A stretch of DNA of 64,000 bases from Craspedostauros australis (taxonomy: Eukaryota > Bacillariophyta > Bacillariophyceae > Mastogloiales > Achnanthaceae). Location: assembly GCA_026770025.1 (NCBI GenBank), contig JAMXDE010000005.1, positions 2,356,001-2,420,000 on the forward strand. Direction: 5' to 3'. Shown here piece after piece: positions 22,429 through 33,190 of the stretch. Below the pieces are notes generated by a model. That model did no database searches. It had not been told where the DNA came from and saw only the letters and a list, made by a program, of their open reading frames with translations. Position numbers and translations under genes: made by a program. Numbering within the stretch: position 1 is the stretch's first letter; each line of letters starts with the position of its first letter.

Positions 22429-22951
22429 TGACAATCTCGTAGCTCATCCGCCCAGCAGGTTGACACAGTATTATGTTATCCGAATATAGCAATCTCTCTC
22501 TGTTTACATTTGGTATTATAATTGAAATCGGATCTGTGTATACATATGCCAAGGGAGAGAGAGTATCTGCAATATAATATTGTAATAGCATACTATTCTG
22601 CTTGGCTCGATGGCCTCTCGGTGGTTGGATGCGTTGGCTTCGGCGCTCTCTGGAGATCGATGAGTTGTCATGAGTTCCAGCAAGAGCATGCTTGTCACAA
22701 GAAACGACCGGCCGTCGCCCGTGTGCCCCCAGGTCTTCCCGCCAAGCAAAACAGAGAAGTTGTGGATTGGCATCATTTTCCTTCGTTCCATTCCGCATCA
22801 ACACAAAACATCTTCGCTCACATCTCCATCAGCATCCATCACTTGTTCCGTGTCCAACCCTGTCTTGTGTCAGCCAGAGTGCATCCAGAAGGGCAGCACA
22901 GTAGAGTACACGACATTACATTGCATCGCATCGCATCGCATCAATTGGACG
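22429..22951. other. Intergenic, tandem genes
   Basis: 523 bp between the cyclase stop and the UTP18 start. No gene is seen. A CATCG/GCATC repeat (about 22922-22943) lies just before the UTP18 ATG. Confidence 0.6.
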
Positions 22952-25283
22952 ATGCCGAAATCCGCCAAGAAATCACGCAAGAACAATGCGTTGCAATCGC
23001 CGTTGACCGCGGCTGCGGAGAAGAGCGGCAACGAACCCAAGAAGGAGCGCAAGCGCAAGGTGTCCAAGAAGCGCGCCAAGCGGGAGGCCCAGGAAGATCA
23101 GGAGGAGGCGCGGTTGACGTCGTTGATCTTTGGGAATGGCAGCAATATCGGCAACAACGATATCAATGATAGCCACGACCATGATATCGAGGACAAGGTG
23201 GAGAGGTACGAATATGATGCCAACTCTGCCAGCAAGGGAGGATTCGAGATTGATCGATCTGGAGATGAAGACAGCGTCCATGATAACGATCATGCGGATG
23301 ATGGCCAGCATGACAACATAGAGGAGCACAGCGGCAACGAGGAAGAGCAGAACGCAAAGAGGAAGGGCAAGAGCAAGTCGAAGAAGGATGCTGCCAACAA
23401 GAACACTGCCATCATCGATGCCTTGGCCGATGCCAACGATGCCGCCGCGAACACCAACCAGCCAGCCTGGGTGGATGACGACGAGGAGGAGCTCAAGGTC
23501 AACATCCTCGACTCCTCAACCACCCTGCGCAAGCTTCGAAAATCGCGTGATGAACAGCAAGCCAAGGCGTTGTCGGGACAGGAGTTTGAAAATCGTTTGC
23601 GACAGCGGTATCAGCAGACGGCTCAGGTATCGGCCAAAACGGAATGGGCGCGCATCGGCGGCACGACTGATGCCGTGTCGACGTCGGCACCTGTCCTGGC
23701 ATCGTCGCAGCACAAGCTGCCATCGAGCATCATCAAGATGGTGCGCTGTCCCGATGCCAATTTGGATGCGCCCAGCAACGCGGTCATCCGATCGACGCAG
23801 TTCCATCCTGGTTCCAATCCCGAGCATCCCATCGTCATGACGGCGGGCTTGGATAAGACGTTGCGGTTCTTTCGCGTCAATGAGGACAAGAGCGTCAAGA
23901 TTCATGGCATTCACTGTGAGTGCCATCTGCGGCATGATGGGGAGCATTGAGAGCCGGGATTGTGCATGTCGTTGTCGTTGTTGGTGTTTGCGATCCATGG
24001 AATGATGCGCCGATTGTGCTGTGAATGCGCGAAGCTGTTCTCTATTATTTGTTGGATTGGGTGTATGTTCATTCACTTGTCCATGCACTGGTCCATGCAC
24101 TTCTTCGTGCACTTGTTGTTGGGTCCGGTCAACCACCCAAGACAGCACTGGAAGCTGGAGAGTGAACTGGATTGAAAGCACGACACGATACCATTCACAC
24201 TTATCACTTACACACCAACGACATCTCACAACATCCCCTCGTTCCCAACTTGCGACTGCAGTCCCCAAACTCCCAATTTACACCGCATCCTTTCTCGGTG
24301 ACACGGGCAACGTCGTGCTGTCCGGTCGCCGATCGTACTTTTACATTTACGATTCGGTTGCCGGCAAGGTGGATTACATCCCGGGCATCACGGGACGCCA
24401 GGAGAAATCATTTGAACAGCACGTCGTTTCGCCTGATGGCAAGCTCATTGCCTTTCTGGGAAATGACGGTTACATCGTGCTGGTCGACACCCACAGCCGC
24501 CAATGGATCGGCAGCATGAAGATGAATGGCAGCGTGCGTGCCTTGACCTTCACGCCGGATGGGCAGTACATTATGGGAAGCGGAAGTGACGGTGATGTGT
24601 ATCGGTGAGTGCTGAGGTGTTGGAGGTATGGCATCTGGATCTATGCTCATTGATTCGTGGTAGGAGTATGACAAGATGACAGGATGGATTGTGATGCAAT
24701 CCCACTCGTATCTATGATGCATGGCTTGCTGTGTTCCAGAGAGAGAGAGAGAGAGACAGAGAACGACTCTCATTCATCCACCGCAAGATGCAAACCATGA
24801 ACTCACACACTGTTCGACCACCATCAACTGAAATGCTTCCTCTGCAATCGCAGCTTCGACATCAACACGCGACGATGCGTCGAACGATTTTCCAACAACG
24901 ACGGTACCATCTCCTCGTCCTTGGCCTGCAATCACCGATTCTTGGCGGTCGGAGCCGAAAGCGGCGTCGTGAACGTGTACTCGGAGCTCGACAAATCTCG
25001 CGACTGCCTGCGATCCGTGATGAACCTGCGCACGAAGGCAGATGCGTTGCGATTCAGCCACGATGGTCAGATCCTGGCCATGTCGACGCAGCGCGAAAAG
25101 AACGGTCTGCGCTTGCTGCACGTGCCGACCCAGACCGTCTTCTCCAACTGGCCAACCTCCAAGACGCCGTTGGGCGCCGTCTGGAGCATGGACTTTTCGC
25201 CGCAGAGCCGATTCCTCGCGGTTGGCAACGACAAGGGCAAGTGCTTGCTGTACCGGGTTAGTCATTACGAATCGGATGAATAG
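22952..25283 (+). CDS. UTP18: U3 small nucleolar RNA-associated protein 18 homologue (WD40)
   Basis: Exons 22952-23915, 24262-24604 and 24854-25283 give 578 aa, within the usual range for the family. Both donors are GTGAGT and both acceptors CAG. The joins give HFPKLPIY and VYRFDINTR, matching the known UTP18 pattern (IHLEKFPI, GEVYVWDVNSR). The N-terminal 200 residues are Lys-rich, then Asp/Glu-rich, typical of nucleolar assembly factors. WD40 repeats occupy about 245-578, with RSYFYIYDSVAGKV, SPDGKLIAFLGNDGYI, GSMKMNGSVRALTF, GAESGVVNVY, VFSNWPTSK and MDFSPQSRFLAVGNDKGK. UTP18 is part of the small-subunit processome (UTP-B complex) needed for 18S rRNA maturation in the nucleolus. ATG 22952 is followed by the expected basic start (PKSAKKSRK). 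Confidence 0.93.
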
Positions 25284-25529
25284 ATAACACTGTACAATAG
25301 TTAGTACTCGTACGAGTATTCCCATAGCCGGCATTGCAAGTGATTGGAAGCGTGTTGGTCTATCAGCATTCAGCCTCTCTGGAGACCCGCAGGCTTCCCA
25401 ATCAGCCCGCGATGACAACCTCGCAAGCGAATCCTACCACATCACATTACAGCCGGGCTCAGTACGAGTGCGATAGAGTATGCTCTCTCTCTCTCTAGTG
25501 CTTGTTTTGTATTGTTAGAATGCTCTAGT
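25284..25529. other. Short convergent intergenic
   Basis: 246 bp between UTP18 and the eS25 gene. It contains the near-palindrome AGTACTCGTACGAGTATT at about 25302-25319 and a CT run near 25483-25496. Confidence 0.5.
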
Positions 25530-25865
25530 TTACGCGTCGTCCTCCTCTGTGACGTTACGTGTGTAGATGCGCTGGGCACGCGAGATGAGGACTGGTCGGA
25601 TCTTACCGTCCTCGGCGAGATCTCTGAGGGCTCTTCGGGCGAGTCCTGCGTTGATCTTCAGCTTCTCGACGACGGAACTGACAGTGATAAGCTTCATCTT
25701 TGGGACCTCGGCGTGGAAGCGGTCATGCTGCTCCTTGCTGAAGAGCACCTTGTTGTCGACCTGATCACGGGACTTTCCCTTGGACCATTTTTTCTTCTTG
25801 CCCTTACCGCCGGCCATGGCGGCGGCCATTTTCTGCTCCTTCGACTTTTGTTGGACTTTAGCGGC
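25530..25865 (-). CDS. RPS25: 40S ribosomal protein eS25 (5' exon not located)
   Basis: The main exon encodes a clear eS25: GKGKKKKWSKGKSRDQ, VLFSKEQHDRF, EVPKMKLITVSSVVEKLKI, ALRDLAEDGKIRPVL and AQRIYTRN. The protein belongs to the small ribosomal subunit head. The first in-frame ATG of the uninterrupted frame is at 25829, but the frame is open upstream and encodes the basic, family-like AAKVQQKSKEQK, directly preceded by a CAG acceptor at 25868-25866. I therefore place the exon start at 25865 and infer a tiny first exon carrying the initiator Met further upstream, which I could not identify. If translation starts at 25829 the protein is 99 aa. Confidence 0.9.
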   Translation of the reverse strand, partial: AAKVQQKSKEQKMAAAMAGGKGKKKKWSKGKSRDQVDNKVLFSKEQHDRFHAEVPKMKLITVSSVVEKLKINAGLARRALRDLAEDGKIRPVLISRAQRIYTRNVTEEDDA

Positions 25866-27375
25866 CTGTTCATCGTGGTTGCGTTGTATTGTGGTGTTTT
25901 ATCGTCATGTTGATTGCGTCAATTGGTTTCGTCATTCCGACATCGTCCGAATCGGTTCATTTGCCACAGTACGAGGTTTGCGGAGATGGCAAGATTGAGG
26001 CAAGGGGGCGTGTAACATGCTGTTAGATCACTTGTTTCTTCGTTGCATGGGTCGTTGCAAACTCTGATGCGTATTGCAACGCGCATCACACACAGTTCAA
26101 AGTGGAAGATCGACGATAGCGCTGTCCATCATGCCATGACATCCTGCGGCTAGAGCTTCCTCAACAGATCAACCCTATCTATCTATTCGTTCGTCGCGCC
26201 TCGTATCGACATCACATCTCTCCTCATCCGGCTTCGGTCGACGCACCATGGTGAATCGTTCTTCTTCGGTTTCCCGGTGACTTTCTCGTGATAGTGTTCC
26301 TGGAGAGGATGTCGATGGTGATGATGCTGTTGCGGCTGTCGCTGTTGGCGGTGCTGATCAGCAAGAGGCAAGAGAGCTGCTTCTTGGTGGAGAGAGAGAG
26401 ACCAAGACGAGCAACCGCTTGCACTCTTGCTGGCGCCAACTCTGTTGCTGTTCCTGTTGTCGGGGCAGTTTCGACGTTTCCTCCTGATGGATGGACGGAC
26501 GCCGTCGTACAGAATCGCGGTAGAAGTATCGAGGTAATGGCGGTAAGTGGGCCGATCATTGGTCACATGAGTCAATACAGAGACAACAGTTGTCGACTCA
26601 TCCGAACACGTCTGTTTTCGTGAAGAACGAAACGTTTGTTCGTGCCCAATGATGATGTCGCAGTTCATGTCGTATCTGGGTCATCGTGACAGAAAACTTA
26701 GCGTGAAGCGGCATTTACCGCGCACGTCGACATGCGATGCGTGGTGTTTTGGCGCCTTTTGTCAACACAACCTCTGGAACGCGAAGACAACGGTTGCAAC
26801 TGCGCCCACCACGACCGTGACGTTGGCGGAATGAGAAACGGAGGCGGAACTGTTGGCACGATGAGCAACACGACACGAACCCAAACCAACGCAAGGCAAA
26901 CCAGAGAGCAAGGCAAGGCAGAGCGGAAAAAGGGAGACAAAAGAGACTGCGCGATCACAAGGCCCCATTGTGAGAGAGGCGCAGGAGGCGCTTACTCGAC
27001 TTGACCTCGGTTGGCTTGCATTCCTCTGATTCCACTTCACTTTACTTCGCATCATCTGATCAAGCACCATACCACACTTCCTTGTCGGTGGCAAGAGCAT
27101 CTTCGCGCCACACCACGCACCCCAATCAGAGCACTCGACTCGAATCGACTCGACGATCTCCTTTTCGCGCTCTGTCCGTAGGTCGCACTTGAACCGAACG
27201 TCATTTGGTTCCTGGAGATTCAAGCCTGGTTCGGTTTCCCAGCAGAACAAAGCGGATCCCTTCGCAGAAGCATCTCCAACCCCTCCACGCTGAAGCACAA
27301 GCCAGGAAGCAGAGAGGACGACCCGGAGACTGATTGAAGGGAGCAACGCTCACGAGCAGGACCGCACAGAACACG
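25866..27375. other. Intergenic: promoter side of eS25 and unassigned sequence
   Basis: 1.5 kb. It should include a small first exon and promoter of the ribosomal protein gene. Two overlapping open frames on opposite strands (about 26183-26668 minus, 26288-26623 plus) have no recognisable domain, and the minus one is Gln/His low complexity, so neither is called. A GA-rich microrepeat lies at about 26391-26402. Confidence 0.5.
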
Positions 27376-27858
27376 ATGAATGCATCCCAAGCCTCACTGG
27401 CTGCGTCGCAATGCGGCAGTCCTTCCGACGCATGCATGAATCAAGACAATTGGGACGCTTGCCGATCGCTGGTCGAGCAGGGATGCCAGATGATCGCAGT
27501 CATGGAGTCGTGCCCGCTGCAATTCGCGTGCGAGATCACAAACGAGGATCCCGTGGCACCAGGCGTGCGTGGAGCAGATGAAGGCATTTCGTCGTCGACG
27601 AGTTCGGCCGATGCCGCGAATCTGTCGTTGGCGTCGAGCCAGTCCGCGCTGGTGGGAGCCAACGGCGGCGACGAGACGGTGGACGAATTGGATTTCGATC
27701 AGAACGAATTCGTGTTCATGGCCGTGGGGTTGAGCATCGTCGGTCTGTTCTTCCTGTACGAGGCCGTCGTCTTTCTGCGACGTGAGATCCGTATCAGTCG
27801 GCTCGAACGACAAAACTCGGGAGGGCAGCAACCACCGCAGGTGGAGCTCACGAGATGA
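27376..27858 (+). CDS. Small single-span membrane protein, Cys-rich N-terminus
   Basis: 160 aa from ATG 27376 (first Met; the frame opens earlier with a non-ATG codon). No family is recognised. Residues 1-55 contain six Cys in a regular pattern (C-x6-C-x8-C-x7-C-x8-C-x5-C), suggesting disulphides. Residues 55-115 are Ser/Ala/Asp-rich. A single membrane span (FVFMAVGLSIVGLFFLYEAVV) lies at about 117-137, followed by a basic stretch (RREIRISRLER) that by the positive-inside rule would be cytosolic. No signal peptide precedes the Cys region, so a tail-anchored or reverse-signal topology with the Cys domain outside is inferred. Codon use looks coding. Confidence 0.6.
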   Translation: MNASQASLAASQCGSPSDACMNQDNWDACRSLVEQGCQMIAVMESCPLQFACEITNEDPVAPGVRGADEGISSSTSSADAANLSLASSQSALVGANGGDETVDELDFDQNEFVFMAVGLSIVGLFFLYEAVVFLRREIRISRLERQNSGGQQPPQVELTR

Positions 27859-29392
27859 TGCAGACCATGGTTAGAGCTGGGCGGAGACTCTGTATGCGTC
27901 ACAAACAAGCTGTGAAGCTTCTATTCGTGCTCCATCTAGGATGAGTGCGCAGCCGATGGACAAGTGGAACTCCATACATATCTTTGACGTACCATACGTT
28001 CGCGATTTGCAGATGGAAGCTTACCGTCTATCTGGACACGTTATTTAAACCCGGACATCAAATGGGTGGACGGACGGAAGAATCGGCGACATGAATGAGT
28101 AGATTCGAGACGGGACGCTCTGCCAACTCTGTGCCAGTTCCACTCAAATGAATATCCCGTCGTGCGATCCGCAACTTCCATTCACCGTCTCCAATGGCGT
28201 GTACCTCAAGGTGATGGAATTCTGCGACGCACCGTTGATGCAACTCGGAGTTTGCACCATACCAACGCACTGCGGACGTTGAATGCACAACCGCTCAGAG
28301 CTCCACCATATGGAGTTGTCACATCGAATCAGATGTGCGCAACCTTTTGGCGGTGTGCAATTTGGGCGCGGTCCAGCACATCCAAGATGATTCGTCGATG
28401 GCACTGCAACAACGAGACCATGAGCGTCGCCACACGCAAGTGGGACAGTCACCCCTTTCTTTGGTCAGCAAGTCAGCAACCTGCTCTTCCATTCACGACA
28501 CCGTGCATGACTTGAATGCAGCAGCCAGCTTCGAGCGCAGATGCACTGCAGCGCCGATGGTGGGTAGGCAACAGAGAGCACCTCGCTCTATCTGAATGGC
28601 AAGGCCATATGTAAATAGATATTGTACTCTATACCCCACAATTGCACAGCGAGCGCAACTGCACATCAGACACAAAGGTATGTCGAGTAGAGCGAATGAT
28701 CTTCGGTCCAGCATTTTTTGACACCAACTCAAATCGGCTCGGTAGGCCCGATGTTCGGCCGTCCGTTTGTCTCTCTCTCTCTCTTGCTTGGCATCGCATC
28801 GCATTGGGCACCGTTGTTGCGCATCGCAATGACCTTGGATCGCAACACAGCGCCGAAGTGCTTTGCGAATACCTCTGCACTCCTGTACCTTAGCTTTCGC
28901 GTCTCGCTACGAAAATCATTCGTGGTGGACTCGCGAATCGGAGCGAGTTGAAACGAATGGGTCGATTGGATCAAAGATACTTCCCACACACAAAAGAGTG
29001 ACGCCACCACCCATCAACACAGACACATCAATCCGAAACCAAATCAAAAGACAAACCAGAACCCTCACACAGCATCATCGCACAGCATCATCCCCATTGT
29101 TGCCAGCGTTGATGCCTCCATCATACTCGTGCAAACTCACCCAAACAGCCATAGCCACACCAGCCTTACTGTCGCCATCATTGTCATCATTGTCATCATT
29201 GCCATCAGTGTCATCAGTGTCAGCGCACCCAGCCACAGTCAACTCTTGAGGGTGGTATCCGAAGCATCGCCGCAGCCGCAAAGTGTACGTCACCACCAAC
29301 AGCAACAGGAGAGAGAGCAGCAGCAACAGCAGTAGCAGAATCAGAATCAGCAACGAGAACGACAGCCACCCCCGGTTATTCATTCCAACGCA
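27859..29392. other. Intergenic
   Basis: 1.5 kb with no confident gene. Around 28335-28600 the + strand weakly resembles the start of the ankyrin-BTB protein (AVCNLGAVQHIQ compared with AAGTGDLNTIS), which might be a fragment of the same family, but this is too weak to call. CT microrepeats lie at about 28770-28784. Just before the dehydrogenase ATG the sequence is CAG/CAA-rich, probably untranslated leader. Confidence 0.45.
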
Positions 29393-31811
29393 ATGCCATC
29401 ACGTTTGGCAACACCAGCCAAAGCAGTCTTCGCTGCCCTGACGCTCATCGTTCACGGATCTCACGCGATGATGGCCACGAGCTCCCTGGGGCGACACCTG
29501 ATCGCCGTGGACGCCTTCATGCTACTTCCGCTGGCAAGGAGCTTCCTGCCCTCCGCGACGTCGCATCGCCAAACTGCGAGAACAGGCACGATCCACGCGC
29601 GCACCGCGTTCTGCGACACAAGGCGCTTCTCGTACACGATAGACGCATCGGAGTACTTCATCCGATTCGTTCCCAGCACGGATGAGGTCAAACTGAACGA
29701 CCGATCTCTCGTGAGCCTCGAGCTGCTGCTGTCCAGCCACGGCTACTTCGATGTTCGCAATCCAGTTGATCAAAGTCTCGTGGCGCAGGTTCCCATCATG
29801 AAGGACCGCGACGCCAAGGAGATCATTCGACAAACGGAGGTGTACCTTCCCATGTGGAGGGACTTCACGACGGCTGCTGTGCGGGGCAAGCTGTTGAGGA
29901 AGTGGGGAGAGCTGATTCAGGAGAATGCCGATGACATCGCGACGATCATGACCTTGGAATCTGGCAAACCTTACAAGGAGTCGTTGGCGGAGGTGGGCTT
30001 TGCGGCGTCTTTCCTGGACTACTACGCGGGTGAGGCCGCACGTCCGACCAGCTCCGGCGGTGGGTTTATGGTGCCGTCGCCGTTTTCCGATTCGGACGGT
30101 GGTCCCAGAGGACAGCTCATGGCCATCCATCAGGCCGTCGGCGTGGCCGGAATGATCACGTGAGTGGAATTGTGCATGCATATGTATGCACGATGTATGT
30201 GTGTATGCTGTGTATGAGCAGTCCGCACAGTTTGAACAGCAACGGCGGCTTCCGCATGGTGGTAAAATATGCTTGGCAACCACATGCAAAGGCATGGCCA
30301 GCACAGATATATGCACTCACCACACTCTCACTCACACCATCATTCAACTTGCGTATTCCATTGATCATCGCAACTTTCTTTTCTTCGGTGCGCGTCGCAG
30401 TCCATGGAACTTTCCGGCCGCCATGATCACTCGCAAGGTGGCACCCGCCATTGCTGCTGGATGTGCAGCGATCGTCAAACCGAGCGAGTTGACACCGATG
30501 ACAGCGATCGCGCTCAAGAACCTGGCGAACCGAGCTGGCATCCCACACGATGTATTCCGCCTGGTCACCGCCAGTACGGAGACCACACCGGAGGTTGGCA
30601 AGGAGATGTGCGAGAATCCCAAGGTGCGAAAGATCAGCTTCACAGGATCCACCAAGGTGGGGAAGCAGCTCTTGCAATGGAGCAGCGAAACCGTCAAGCG
30701 CGTGTCGATGGAACTGGGCGGCAACGCACCCTTCATCGTGTTTGAGGATGCGGATCTGGAACAAGCCGTCAGCGCGGCCGTCATATCCAAGTTCCGCAAC
30801 ACGGGACAGACGTGCGTCTGCGCGGACCGTTTCATGATCCACGAGTCGATTTACGATGAGTTCTGTGACCTGTTCGTCGATGAGACGCAAAAGCTGGCAA
30901 TCGGCCCTGGCATTGACCCCAACACCAAGGTCGGCCCGATGATCACCGAGGCCGCCATGCAAAGTGTCGATGCCAAGGTAAAGGCCGCCATCGAGGACGG
31001 CGCCGAATGCTTGCTGGGCGGCGAGCCGATGACAGATCTCGGCCCTCAGTTCTACGCGCCCACTCTGCTCAAGAACGTCAACACCACGAGCGACATCTGG
31101 ACGACGGAGACTTTCGGTCCTGTGGCCAGCATCGTCTCGTTCAAGACCGAGGAGGAGGCGATCGAGGTGGCCAACGACGTGGATGTCGGCCTGGCAGCAT
31201 ACTTCTGCACCAAGGACCTCAAGCGTGCTCTCCGCGTCTCCCAAAAGTGAGTGGATGTCGATGTCGATGTCGATCTTGATGCTTTGGGTTTGGTTGTGAT
31301 TGGTGTTGTTGTCTGTGCTTGGTTTGCAGCGGTTGATGAGGGTCATTTCTGTGTGAACAGCTGAGTTGTTCGTTGCGTCATGATACATTTCCATTCTGCA
31401 CAGCCTTATGTGACGAATACCGTGTTGGCTTCTCAATTCAACATTGCGACCAATTTGGCCTTATGTGAAAATGAGAAACCAGCTCATACAGTTTTCATGG
31501 TATCAATCATTTAACTCGAACTCACGATACGGTATTGACCCATGTCATCGACATAACGACGCCGCATTGCCATGCATTATTTTGCGTCCGAAAATGTCCG
31601 CATTGCGCAACGACCAAATTGCGTGATCCACCAAATCACAATTTCGCGGAAAAGGCTCGAAAGCGGGATGGTGGGCATCAACGAAGGAGTCTTCAGCACA
31701 GCCGTCGCACCGTTCGGCGGAGTCAAGGAGAGCGGGTTGGGACGCGAGGGCAGCCCCATGGGCATCGACGAGTACTTGGAGACGAAGTATGTCTTCATGA
31801 ACACCGAGTAG
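29393..31811 (+). CDS. Succinate-semialdehyde dehydrogenase (ALDH5 family)
   Basis: Exons 29393-30159, 30401-31246 and 31655-31811 encode 589 aa. Joins give [12 protein letters not shown] and [16 protein letters not shown], both standard in the family. It oxidises succinate semialdehyde to succinate with NAD(P)+, the last step of the GABA shunt. The catalytic Glu sits in VSMELGG (about 360) and the nucleophile in NTGQTCVC (Cys about 394), followed two residues later by a second Cys, as in human SSADH where the pair forms a redox switch. [26 protein letters not shown] and [10 protein letters not shown] complete the fold. The N-terminus is about 100 residues longer than bacterial forms and begins with a hydrophobic stretch ([10 protein letters not shown]), so targeting to a secretory, plastid or mitochondrial location is open. 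The second acceptor is AAAG rather than CAG. Confidence 0.95.
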
Positions 31812-32167
31812 AGCGCACGCCCGTTCCATGATGTTGCGCCACACTCTGCGCGAGTGCCCGCATGAAACCAGGCGCGGAGGCTGTGCGATGCAGCAAGCCG
31901 GTACTGTTGAAACGGGAACGATACGGTTTTGGTTTGGCTTTGGTGTGGAGTGTACGTTTTGTTCAAAACTATTCTCTTTTACTTGTCTATCTGCACAGTC
32001 TACTCGTATGGTGTCACACGCTAATTGTGTTTGCGGTCCATCGTTGTTGTTTGCTTTGCTTTGATGGTTGTCCTCGGCGTGCGCGTGATCACTGTGGTTG
32101 ATCATCGTAGTCGCCGTGTTGTGTATGTAGGTGTGGGTGTCTGATCGTTGCCGATCGCCGAGAATGC
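31812..32167. other. Convergent intergenic
   Basis: 356 bp between the dehydrogenase and the DUF6824 gene. I see nothing in it beyond the two 3' flanks. Confidence 0.6.
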
Positions 32168-33190
32168 TTACAGCAGCTTCAGCCTCAGCCAGTCCGTTGG
32201 CATGATGTTGGCTGTGCCGTTGAAGTTGAAGAGGTTGTTGTTGCTGCTGCAGTTGGCGTAACTGCTGATGATGTTGCTGTCGAAGACGTTGTTGTGCGCG
32301 GTGCAGCTGGTCACGTCGAAATTGTTCATGAACGGGATCGGTCTGATCTCGTCGTCGTCGTTCTCTTCGGAAAGGAGCTCGCAAACTTCGAGGACCTCCT
32401 GTTCCGAGAGGTCGCTTGGGTTGACTTCCTTGGACAAGTTCTTGTAGGCCTCGTCCTGGACGATGGTGTCGATCATCTTTCGAACCTGATCGCTCTGATC
32501 CATGTCGAGGCAGTGGCTGGAGGACATGGTGAAGGTTGGGATCTTGAGGCTGCTGAGTGGCATGCGCTCGAAGCACTTGTCGAGGCTTTGCGAGGCGGAC
32601 TGTCTTCGGCTGTCGCTGCTGCTGCGTGGTGCCGCTGGAGCAGGTGTTTGCTGCTGCTGGAACTCCTGCGGCTGCTGCTGCTCTTGCTCCAGTGTGGGCG
32701 TGTCGGCTCTGGCGGCGGCTTGCTTCTTGGACCTGCTTGCCTGCTTCTTGGTGGCTGGCTTGGTCTTCTTGATGGCCTTCTTCGCCTGGTTCTTCTTGAG
32801 GTTGAGCAAGTGATCGCGGATGGCGTGACCAGTCTTGTCCTTCGCCATGGTCTCGCCGATGTCGAACCACAGGCCGGAAGCTGCGTCCTGGCGCAGGAAG
32901 CGGCCGCCGGAGCCGAAGATGCTCTTGACGATGGTGTCGACGAGACGGCTCTTGTCTGCCTTCGATGTGGTCTGGCCGTAGCGGTGGGCGTTGGCCTGGA
33001 CGATCTTCTGGAAGGCCTGGTTGCCTGGATGGTTCCAGTACCCCTTGCCGCGGCCGCAGCAGACGTCGTGCTTCTCGAGCTGGTACGGTCCGCTCATGCC
33101 TTTGGCCATCTTCATGGCGTACCTGGACGACTTGGGCGCCTTCTTCTTTGTGATGTGGATGTTGTTCATCGTTGTGGGGATGGCTGTCAT
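32168..33190 (-). CDS. DUF6824 domain protein, putative nuclear DNA-binding factor
   Basis: 340 aa, single exon, ATG 33190. Residues about 38-125 match the DUF6824 pattern: DVCCGRGKGYWNHPGNQAF, a basic helix (YGQTTSKADKSRLVDTIV), GGRFLRQD, LWFDIGETMAKDKTGHAIRDHL. The domain is expanded in diatoms and is thought, from composition and predicted fold, to bind DNA, but I know of no firm function. It is followed by a Lys-rich stretch (about 130-160), then Gln/Ser-rich low complexity (about 165-205). An acidic and helical segment follows (about 235-290, LSEQEVLEVCELLSEENDDD), then an Asn-rich tail. Basic domain plus acidic region fits a transcription regulator; that is inference. Confidence 0.8.
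   Translation of the reverse strand: MTAIPTTMNNIHITKKKAPKSSRYAMKMAKGMSGPYQLEKHDVCCGRGKGYWNHPGNQAFQKIVQANAHRYGQTTSKADKSRLVDTIVKSIFGSGGRFLRQDAASGLWFDIGETMAKDKTGHAIRDHLLNLKKNQAKKAIKKTKPATKKQASRSKKQAAARADTPTLEQEQQQPQEFQQQQTPAPAAPRSSSDSRRQSASQSLDKCFERMPLSSLKIPTFTMSSSHCLDMDQSDQVRKMIDTIVQDEAYKNLSKEVNPSDLSEQEVLEVCELLSEENDDDEIRPIPFMNNFDVTSCTAHNNVFDSNIISSYANCSSNNNLFNFNGTANIMPTDWLRLKLL

Noticed and set aside
24731-25261. 176-codon plus frame overlapping UTP18 exon 3
   Set aside because: Different frame from the WD40 text; the spliced frame matches UTP18 exactly.
26183-26668. 161-codon minus-strand frame
   Set aside because: Gln/His/Arg low complexity, an equally open frame opposite, no splice or family support.
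28335-28595. Possible ankyrin fragment
   Set aside because: Only about twelve residues resemble the ankyrin-BTB N-terminus and no repeat consensus follows; left as a note.
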